DNA of 16,803 nt from Trichomonas tenax. Its lineage: Eukaryota > Parabasalia > Trichomonadida > Trichomonadidae. The stretch covers positions 1-16,803 of the forward strand of contig JALKBU010001098.1 in assembly GCA_023091735.1 (NCBI GenBank). The letters run 5' to 3'. Each line of letters opens with the position of its first letter. Position 1 is the stretch's first letter. This document shows, one piece after another, positions 5,742 to 12,178 of the stretch. A program made the position numbers and the translations under genes. The notes beneath the pieces are model-generated. The model was not told the DNA's origin. It made no database searches and saw only the letters and a program-made list of their open reading frames with translations.

Positions 5742-8700
5742 ATGGTAATCAGGGGATCTTTTCAACTCGAGCCAACAGGAACTCATCAACGCCGTTTGTT
5801 TGAGGTCCAGACGAGTGGTTGGTTCTATTTGAACACCCTGATCTCCTTAAATAGCCCACTTTTTAAATCTTATAAAGTTCGATATCCTTCAATTTTCAGG
5901 ATTGAGCATAAAGTAACGCAGTATGCCTTCTTGTCATACTTGTCTGAGAGTGATTATGCACAACTTTCATATTCATATGATTTTGAAATCGAACCATACT
6001 TAAAATCAAATTTCAAACCATTTAACTATTCAAAAACACAAAAGTACCATATTAGAGCTTCGGATGTCTGGAATTACCATGGTGGCTGTGAAAAAGATCA
6101 TTTTGAAACGTATTTGTGCACTGGGATTAGCAATGAAGAAATAGATTCTATAAAAGATGATCCCCATGTTATTTTTATAGAACCTATTCCTGAAATTCAG
6201 TTCAATGCACGATATTCAGTCGGTTTCATACAATTTGGTACAAACGTTGTTGAATGGGATGGAAACAAATATAGAACAAGACGATTACTCGCCGAGCATA
6301 ATCTTGATGGATCTAATCAAATTGTCACAATTGTTGATGATGGTGTTGATGTCAATCACACATTTTTCATTGATGACAATATCAATTTTTATGGACCTGG
6401 TGACTATCCAAATCATCGTAAAGTCATTAAGTACGAGAACTGGTCAAACGCATCATCAACAACATTCAGTTACCATGAGCATGGCACATATTGTGCAGGT
6501 TTAATAGCAGGCATACCGAATGACTATAATGCAATGAATGGCATTTACTCTGGAATGGCACCAAAAACGAAACTTCACGTTATTGAAATTTCCTCAAAGG
6601 ACGAAACCATTGCACAATTTATTAATTACTCTAAAGTGGTGGAATCAATGGACTTGGTTGGTTCTAAGATTTCTTCAAATAGCTGGACTCACACAGGAGC
6701 ATATACAAAGATCACAGATGATCTCAACCGTGTTTCATATTATAATAAAGATAAATTCTTTGTGTTCCCAACAGGCGAAGGAGATTTCTTGCAATCACCA
6801 GGTGATGCATCCAATGTATTTACCGTTGGTGCAATTACAAGACAGCAATCATCTCAGAGTGAATCAAACCCTCCGGTCGATCTTGAAATTTACAATCGCA
6901 CGAGTTCAGTACCGGTTAAACTTTACAGTAATGAGATGGTTTTCGAACAGCGCAAATCTCCTCTTGTAAGCTATTTCAATTTATCAGTTAGTTTCGATGA
7001 TGATGAAAGTAATAATATACTTTTATCACCAGAGTGCGTCAATGAGAGCATTATGTCACATGTAATTATTTATCCCGAAGATATTGCTTCGGAATGTTCA
7101 CGTACGGGACCAAATCTAATTTTAACAACATCACCAGATAATTTTGATTTTATAGCCGATAATTATGAATTCGCCCAAATTAGATATCCAGTTAACTGGA
7201 ACTGGGGTCTTTCAATTGCATCTTCAACAGCCAAATTGCCGGCAGAAAATGGTCTCAAAAAGCCAGAAGTTATAGTGCCTTCTGATGGCGTCAGATCTGC
7301 AAAAGCTAACTCTGGATTTAACAACACTTCGTGGGAATCTCTGGTTCAAATGTCAGGTACCTCTGCAGGCACCGCCCAAATAGCAGGCGTTGCTGCACTG
7401 ATTCGTCAATATTTTATGGAAGGATATTACCCATCATTGAAACCAAATCCTGCTGATAAAATGGAACCCACAAGCGCTCTCATCAAAGCAGTCATTATCA
7501 ACGGCCCAACTCGCGATAGTACATATGGTAGTCCTGTCATGCGCGCAACAATGGGATACGGTATTCCAATTATGGAAAAACCGCTCGGATTTGGAGAATT
7601 CGGAGTCAGGTTTATTGACAATTGTACAATTGGTCCAAAAGGGCATCTGATATTTGAGTTCAATACCACAAAGAGATCTGATTTGATGATAGCAATGGCC
7701 TACACAGATGTCCCGATCCCTATTTCCACGGGTTCAATTCTGTATGTTGATTTGAATATGATGGCCGAGACAAGCAGTGGAATACAATATCAAGGAAACA
7801 ACGTGTCTGGAGAGGTTCGAAGCCCAACTGAGCGTATCAATATCCTAGACCTGGAACCAACCAAGGTCAGACTTCATATTTATGCTAATGACTTCCATTT
7901 GGATGACGGTGAGGAAATGAAGTTCTCCATTGCCATTTCAGGAGGATTCAGCACAAACGATCCATTGATTCCTGTTCACATGAAGCCACTTGAAGATAAC
8001 TCTATCTGCCCGATGAACTGCAGTGGCAATCCTTGCGGAGAAAATGGGTGGTGTCAGTGTCCTGCTGATAGGAGAGGCTTGTTTTGTGAAAATGCTATAA
8101 CCTACTTTGAGCCGAATGCAATAAGAACAATCAACGTAAATCCTCGATATGCAGAGTGGATACAAATTGATTACAAGGAAGGATATGAAATTCAGGTCTA
8201 TTTCGGTAACATCCAGACTTGGTGGTATTATCTTGGAGGTACCACATGCGCCCTTACGAATAATACTTACTCAATAGCAGACTCACCCCTTCGGTTTGAT
8301 GTTCCAAACACTGGAAGTCAATTGTACCAAATGACTACAAGGATTCGTGCTACAGAAGGACCGCTATATCTCGCTTGTTGGGCTACTATCGATGATTTTT
8401 CACGAACCGCTGTCATTGGTATTCAATACGAACATATATGGATTCCAACTCCTGCCCCAACGCCCTATCCAACACAAACTCCTGCAATGACTCCTTCAAC
8501 TACTCCATCAACTACCCCTGCAATAACACCGTCGACAACTCCATCAACTACACCTTCAACGACACCGGCAACAACCCCTTCATCTACCCCATCAACTACT
8601 CCAATGAATACACCTGAGGAAACTCCATTTTATACACCTTATCGTACACCAGTGCATACAGCATCAACTACGCCAGCATTAACACCGTCGACATCAAATG

Positions 8701-9284
8701 ATATTACACCTTCAACAACCCCATCAACAACGCCATTTACTACACCATCTACAACTCCTTTAACCACTCCATCAACTACTCCGTCAACAACACCAGCAAC
8801 GACACCCACAGATACTCCATCAACAACACCACATACAAATCCTATTCTCACACCAAAGTTTACCCCACATACAACGCCATATGATACACCTTCGACGACG
8901 CCTCATACGACGCCAATGACAACCCCTACAAGATCCTTCGCGCGAACAATTGTCATTAATGTTGATGTCCCCGGAAGTGAATCATCCCAAGAATTGCAGG
9001 GTACTAGTGATCGCAAGCAGAAGGGTAACAGTATGTTGATCATCTTGATCTGTGCTATACTTGGTGTTTTGCTCGTTTTAACTGCCATTATTATTGGTGT
9101 TATAGTGTATATCCGCAAGAAGAACAATTCTAAAGAAGAAAAATCCGAAGTTAGCGAGGATCCAACAATGGAAATGGAAAAGAGTTCTTATCTCACCGAG
9201 ATTGAAAGTGCAATGTTCATGACAACAATGGAAGATACAGATGAAGATCCCTTCAACACAGAAGCACAAGAATGGTTCATTTAA
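5742..9284 (+). CDS. Membrane-anchored subtilisin/kexin-like serine protease (S8) with Thr-Pro stalk
   Basis: The predicted protein has 1180 residues from ATG 5742. A propeptide-like region (about 60-155) ends in DDPHVIFIEPIPEIQFNA. The S8 catalytic domain (about 190-620) has Asp199 in IVDDGVD (kexin-like DDG), His247 in HEHGTYCAGLIAG and Ser541 in MSGTSAGTAQIAG. About 365-490 is an insertion between catalytic blocks. Then come a beta-rich region, an EGF-like module with six Cys (756-782), another beta-rich region, a long Thr-Pro/Ser stalk (about 903-1063), one transmembrane helix (about 1098-1124) and a 55-residue acidic tail. This predicts a type I surface or vesicle protease with the catalytic part outside and a glycosylated stalk. 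Oddities: the expected oxyanion Asn is Glu346 (PTGEGD), and no signal peptide follows the first ATG, although VSLFLKFL is encoded just upstream of it. The family is known in T. vaginalis (subtilisin-like proteases). Confidence 0.92.
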   Translation: MVIRGSFQLEPTGTHQRRLFEVQTSGWFYLNTLISLNSPLFKSYKVRYPSIFRIEHKVTQYAFLSYLSESDYAQLSYSYDFEIEPYLKSNFKPFNYSKTQKYHIRASDVWNYHGGCEKDHFETYLCTGISNEEIDSIKDDPHVIFIEPIPEIQFNARYSVGFIQFGTNVVEWDGNKYRTRRLLAEHNLDGSNQIVTIVDDGVDVNHTFFIDDNINFYGPGDYPNHRKVIKYENWSNASSTTFSYHEHGTYCAGLIAGIPNDYNAMNGIYSGMAPKTKLHVIEISSKDETIAQFINYSKVVESMDLVGSKISSNSWTHTGAYTKITDDLNRVSYYNKDKFFVFPTGEGDFLQSPGDASNVFTVGAITRQQSSQSESNPPVDLEIYNRTSSVPVKLYSNEMVFEQRKSPLVSYFNLSVSFDDDESNNILLSPECVNESIMSHVIIYPEDIASECSRTGPNLILTTSPDNFDFIADNYEFAQIRYPVNWNWGLSIASSTAKLPAENGLKKPEVIVPSDGVRSAKANSGFNNTSWESLVQMSGTSAGTAQIAGVAALIRQYFMEGYYPSLKPNPADKMEPTSALIKAVIINGPTRDSTYGSPVMRATMGYGIPIMEKPLGFGEFGVRFIDNCTIGPKGHLIFEFNTTKRSDLMIAMAYTDVPIPISTGSILYVDLNMMAETSSGIQYQGNNVSGEVRSPTERINILDLEPTKVRLHIYANDFHLDDGEEMKFSIAISGGFSTNDPLIPVHMKPLEDNSICPMNCSGNPCGENGWCQCPADRRGLFCENAITYFEPNAIRTINVNPRYAEWIQIDYKEGYEIQVYFGNIQTWWYYLGGTTCALTNNTYSIADSPLRFDVPNTGSQLYQMTTRIRATEGPLYLACWATIDDFSRTAVIGIQYEHIWIPTPAPTPYPTQTPAMTPSTTPSTTPAITPSTTPSTTPSTTPATTPSSTPSTTPMNTPEETPFYTPYRTPVHTASTTPALTPSTSNDITPSTTPSTTPFTTPSTTPLTTPSTTPSTTPATTPTDTPSTTPHTNPILTPKFTPHTTPYDTPSTTPHTTPMTTPTRSFARTIVINVDVPGSESSQELQGTSDRKQKGNSMLIILICAILGVLLVLTAIIIGVIVYIRKKNNSKEEKSEVSEDPTMEMEKSSYLTEIESAMFMTTMEDTDEDPFNTEAQEWFI
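8448..8930 (+). repeat. Thr-Pro repeat stalk coded by degenerate TTP/STTP units
   Basis: About 160 residues inside the protease are made of TP, TTP and STTP units. Codons for Thr and Pro vary freely (ACA, ACT, ACC, ACG; CCA, CCT, CCC, CCG), so the repeat is kept at the protein level and is not a fresh DNA expansion. It is a likely site of dense O-linked modification and a rigid spacer between membrane and enzyme. Confidence 0.9.
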
Positions 9285-9462
9285 CATCTGAGATTAACAT
9301 ATATATTATTATTTATTATTACCATGTATATATTAATAAACTTTTTGTTATTATTTTGTCACATAGCTTCATTTTCAGCTCGAATTCTTATGAAACAATA
9401 AAGTATCAGCAGCTCAAAATCAAAAAAAAAAATAGAAAAAAGTAAAAAAACATGAAAAAAAG

Positions 9463-9524
9463 AATTGCGAAAGAGCGTGAGTGGTTGCCCGACCCGGTGC
9501 CCAACAAATACATGTGGGACGCTC
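9463..9524 (-). ncRNA. Candidate small structured RNA or 3' hairpin with T-tract
   Basis: A 52-base GC-rich block (9473-9524) is closed by a perfect 6-bp stem, GAGCGT with ACGCTC. On the minus strand it contains CCCA..TGGG and GGT..ACC, which could form two inner hairpins of a three-way junction. It is followed by TTTTTTT (about 9461-9455) and more T-runs, like a Pol III stop. It lies 30 bases past the eL27 stop on the same strand, so it could instead be part of the mRNA 3' region. The length and lack of A/B boxes speak against a tRNA. No known RNA family was recognised. Confidence 0.3.
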
Positions 9525-9553
9525 GAATTTATAACAAGTTGTTCTAAAGCAAA

Positions 9554-9557
9554 TTTA
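9554..9557 (-). terminator. TAAA polyadenylation signal overlapping the eL27 stop
   Basis: The stop TAA is followed by A, giving the TAAA that trichomonads use as polyadenylation signal, often merged with the stop codon. Confidence 0.5.
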
Positions 9558-9974
9558 GAATTGGAGTGGTTTGAAGAACCATGACATCTTGTTGTTAAGG
9601 TACTTCTGGCGAAGGACACCAGCGTACTCCTTAAGAAGCTCCTTCTTGGCTGGAGCATCCTTGAGCGCAGCGACAACCTTCTCGACGGAGATCTTCTTGA
9701 AGAAGTCCTCATCCTTAACTGTGTGGCGTGTGAGCATGATGTGGTTGAAGTTGACAGCCTTAACGAAGAGCTTGATCTGTGTCTTCTTGACGAGAACCTC
9801 TGTTGACATCTCCTTTGTAACCTTCTTTGGATACTTCTCGATACCCATAACGATGGCATATGGGAACTTGCGGTCCTCTGTGCCCTCTGGGTAGGCAGCA
9901 AGGACGACGGCCTTCTTGCCGGCATGGCGGCCCTGGAGCATAACGACGAAACGACCAGCTTGAACGAGAGACAT
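9555..9974 (-). CDS. RPL27: 60S ribosomal protein L27 (eL27)
   Basis: The predicted protein has 139 residues, against about 136 in other eukaryotes. It starts with a KOW-type motif: AGRFVVMLQGRHAGKKAVVL (about 6-25), followed by the family's Tyr-Pro-Glu-Gly-Thr-Glu-Asp-Arg segment and AIVMGIEKYPKKVTK. Next come FVKAVNFNHIMLTRH, FFKKISVEK and the C-terminal WFFKPLQF, corresponding to the WFF..LRF end of eL27. It is a structural protein of the large cytosolic ribosomal subunit. GC content is higher than in neighbours, with C-ending codons (AAG, GTC, GCC), as expected for a highly expressed gene. It is convergent with the protease gene and divergent from the lipid phosphatase. A CCATTT Inr-like motif lies 10 bases before the ATG. 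Confidence 0.97.
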   Translation of the reverse strand: MSLVQAGRFVVMLQGRHAGKKAVVLAAYPEGTEDRKFPYAIVMGIEKYPKKVTKEMSTEVLVKKTQIKLFVKAVNFNHIMLTRHTVKDEDFFKKISVEKVVAALKDAPAKKELLKEYAGVLRQKYLNNKMSWFFKPLQF

Positions 9975-9979
9975 TCTTC

Positions 9980-9986
9980 GAAATGG
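9980..9986 (-). promoter_or_regulatory. Inr-like element of eL27
   Basis: CCATTTC on the minus strand, with A at 9984, gives a 10-base leader to ATG 9974. The variant starts with C rather than T, and the same CCATTT form precedes the vWA/E2/U-box gene. Confidence 0.45.
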
Positions 9987-9989
9987 TCA

Positions 9990-10400
9990 GGCCACGACGA
10001 TTAATTTCACCTCAAAAGAATTGTATGCACATCCCTTTATTATATTTTTAGACCCTTGATTATTATTGTATTTGATCCCCTTTATAATTTTTTAAAGCCC
10101 TTTATAAATTATTTTGGCTGTAACTAATAGCATAGCATTTTCATCGATTAAAATGATTAAAGGCGAAAAAAAATCATGAATTATCACAAAAACAAATTTG
10201 CAAATCTTCAATATAATCTATTTACAGCTGCAACTCAAAGAACAACTATTCCTTTATTTTTTTCTGCTGAAGGAGAATTGAGCAAAGTTAAATGTTAAAA
10301 GTGAAATATTTGCATATTATGGTTATATTTCACAACAATTTGTTTACGATTGTGTAATACTCCCATATTTTCGTTTTAAACCCTGTTTTCTTAAAAAGTG
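9990..10400. other. Divergent intergenic region with short repeats and a palindrome
   Basis: This separates eL27 (minus) from the lipid phosphatase (plus). CCCTTTATAA-like strings recur four times between 10031 and 10112 (CCCTTTATTATA, CCCTTGATTATT, CCCCTTTATAATT, CCCTTTATAAATT). GTGAAATAT at 10301-10309 and ATATTTCAC at 10325-10333 form a perfect 9-bp dyad with a 15-base spacer, 68 bases before ATG 10401. CCATATT at 10363 is a possible but distant Inr. No gene was found. Confidence 0.5.
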
Positions 10401-11210
10401 ATGGAAATATTTCGATGGATCCGACAAAATATTGACAAATTTGATTGGACCAATGCCGGACTCTCTGTGTTGATGCTCATTGCGTGGGGTCTGTTGAATT
10501 TAGTCAAACCTTCATTCCAATACGTTCCAGAAAACGATTCAAACTCAAATTATCCTCGAGATCATAAAAACATTCTCCCTACGGCATTAATGGGCTGTGT
10601 GATGGCAATTGCCATTGCTGTTGTGCTCACAATCGCAATTATATTGCAGAACAAATTATTAAAAGTATTTAGAAACTTCCGCCCTATTACTTTCCTCATC
10701 ATATTTATTGCAGCAGAGGCATTCTCTGGAGTATGCATCACGATATTCAAGAATTATGTTGGTAGACCACGACCTGATATGTTTTCTATATGTGGATTCA
10801 ACGTAACTACTGATCCTAAATCATGTCCTAAACTAACGAAGAATCAATTTTACGATCAATTCAGAAGTTGGCCTTCTGGACATTCTCAAACGGCAATGGT
10901 GGGTTTCTTTTTCATTGCACTGTTTATTCAAGAGTTTGCGATCAATAGAAACTTAATATCCACATTTGTTGCATCATTTTTTGTGATATTTGGAATATGG
11001 TGTGGTGCCACAAGAATCATTGATTTCAAGCATCACACTGATGATGTTTTAGCTGGTTTATTTATTGGTTTCCTCTATACTTTTATGATTTGGCAATATG
11101 CATCAAATAAGATCTTCAGAGAGACACCGAAACCTATCGATGATGATCTGTCGAATGTTATAACTGACGGATCATCAAAACAAGAAATTATGAAAACACC
11201 AATTATTTAA
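10401..11210 (+). CDS. PAP2-family lipid phosphate phosphatase (integral membrane)
   Basis: The predicted protein has 269 residues with about six hydrophobic segments. The three PAP2 catalytic motifs are present: KNYVGRPRP (K-x6-RP), SWPSGH (PSGH) and TRIIDFKHHTDDVLAG (R-x5-H-x3-D). They provide the substrate-binding Lys/Arg, the catalytic His that forms the phosphohistidine and the assisting His/Asp. Enzymes of this group remove phosphate from phosphatidic acid, lysophosphatidate or diacylglycerol pyrophosphate at the ER, Golgi or plasma membrane. The yeast DPP1/LPP layout, with motif 1 between helices, fits well. Thr replaces the usual Ser before the motif 3 Arg, which is conservative. ATG 10401 is chosen; the in-frame GTG one codon earlier is not a likely eukaryotic start. 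The C-terminal 45 residues are polar and presumably cytosolic. Confidence 0.92.
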   Translation: MEIFRWIRQNIDKFDWTNAGLSVLMLIAWGLLNLVKPSFQYVPENDSNSNYPRDHKNILPTALMGCVMAIAIAVVLTIAIILQNKLLKVFRNFRPITFLIIFIAAEAFSGVCITIFKNYVGRPRPDMFSICGFNVTTDPKSCPKLTKNQFYDQFRSWPSGHSQTAMVGFFFIALFIQEFAINRNLISTFVASFFVIFGIWCGATRIIDFKHHTDDVLAGLFIGFLYTFMIWQYASNKIFRETPKPIDDDLSNVITDGSSKQEIMKTPII

Positions 11211-11672
11211 TTTCTATTTGATAGGTTGTTCATCATTCATAATCTTTTGTGTTGTTTATATGTGTACTGGTAAAGATTGTATTTTAATGATTTAATTTAT
11301 TTTTTCAAAATCTAAGAATAATCCCAATTTCACCAAAGTTTCTATCAATTATTATATAATTGTTCTAAGATTGTATAACCCAAGATGTTTATTTTGAGAT
11401 AATATCTAATTCAAAATAAAAAATATTACATTATTCAATGTTTTAACCATGCAAATAAGCGGGAAACTTTGTGTACATTTATTGTACAGAGAAGTGTCAG
11501 TTAAACATTTTTAATACAAAATTTCAAAGTTTTTAGTAAGGTTTAAGCACCGACACTACAGCAAATACAACACTATCGGAGTATGTTATATTTTTGCTGT
11601 TTTGGGAATAGTGAGAGTGTTCGATTTCTAAATTATCGAAGAAGATTGAGAACTATATGAAAAAATCAAAAG
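11211..11672. other. Intergenic region, no gene seen
   Basis: AT-rich DNA between the lipid phosphatase and the Myb gene. No frame on either strand looks coding. A short upstream ATG at 11657 opens a 7-codon frame overlapping the Myb start; it would matter only if transcription begins upstream of it. TCAAAA at 11666 is at best a poor Inr. Confidence 0.5.
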
Positions 11673-12134
11673 ATGTGTGATCAATCGATAGTGCGTCTTG
11701 CCACAGTCAAGAGGATAAGGTTCACAGAAGAAGAGGATAATTTACTCAGAGAGCTCATTAAAAACAAGAAAAACCAATCTTGGAAAGAAATCGCTGCATA
11801 TTTACCAGGAAGAACTGCATGCCAGTGCTGAGATAGATATAATCAATACCTCTTTAATGAAGTTGTCAATAAACCATGGACTTTAGACGAAGATATGAAA
11901 ATAGTGGAATTAAATAAACAAATAGGCTCTAATTGGGTGAAAATAGCAAATAACCTTGCTGGTAGAAGCGGAAATAATATCAAAAACAGATGGAACACAG
12001 CATTAATTAATTATCATGGGATTGAATTTAATGATTCCAAACAAGAAAGGCGATCTAAAAGGGAGAAGTGGGATGCTTTCGAAAAAGATAAACTTCCATC
12101 TATTTCACAATTAATGGAAACTCATGTTGAATAA
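11673..12134 (+). pseudogene. R2R3 Myb DNA-binding protein gene with one in-frame TGA
   Basis: From ATG 11673 one frame runs to TAA 12132 and is interrupted only by TGA at 11829-11831. The R2 repeat is RFTEEEDNLLRELIK..SWKEIAAYLPGRTACQC, then the stop, then DRYNQYL. The R3 repeat is PWTLDEDMKIVELNKQIGSNWVKIANNLAGRSGNNIKNRW. The stop stands exactly where Myb repeats carry Arg in QC-R-x-RW/Y, so a single change in an Arg codon (AGA or CGA) explains it. About 153 codons is normal for the short trichomonad Myb regulators, several of which control transcription in T. vaginalis. With the stop, the longest product from the next Met (11895) has most of R3 only and is unlikely to bind DNA normally. 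There is no other lesion, so the loss is recent, or it is a base error. The gene is convergent with the next one, 41 bases apart. Confidence 0.85.
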
Positions 12135-12174
12135 AAATGAATTTGTTTTTTTTTAGAAACATAATATACAATTT

Positions 12175-12178
12175 TTTA
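12175..12178 (-). terminator. TAAA polyadenylation signal overlapping the stop of the vWA/E2/U-box gene
   Basis: The stop TAA is followed by AAA on the minus strand, the same arrangement as in eL27. Confidence 0.45.

Noticed and set aside
8639..8851. Minus-strand Val/Gly-rich frame opposite the Thr-Pro stalk
   Set aside because: It is the reverse reading of the ACN-CCN repeat and has no independent support.
9473..9524. tRNA gene
   Set aside because: It is 52 bases, has no A or B box on either strand, and no anticodon arm can be drawn.
9359..9925. Minus-strand frame of 188 codons rich in Arg and Ser
   Set aside because: It is another frame of eL27 and its downstream region; the composition reflects the codon bias of the real gene.
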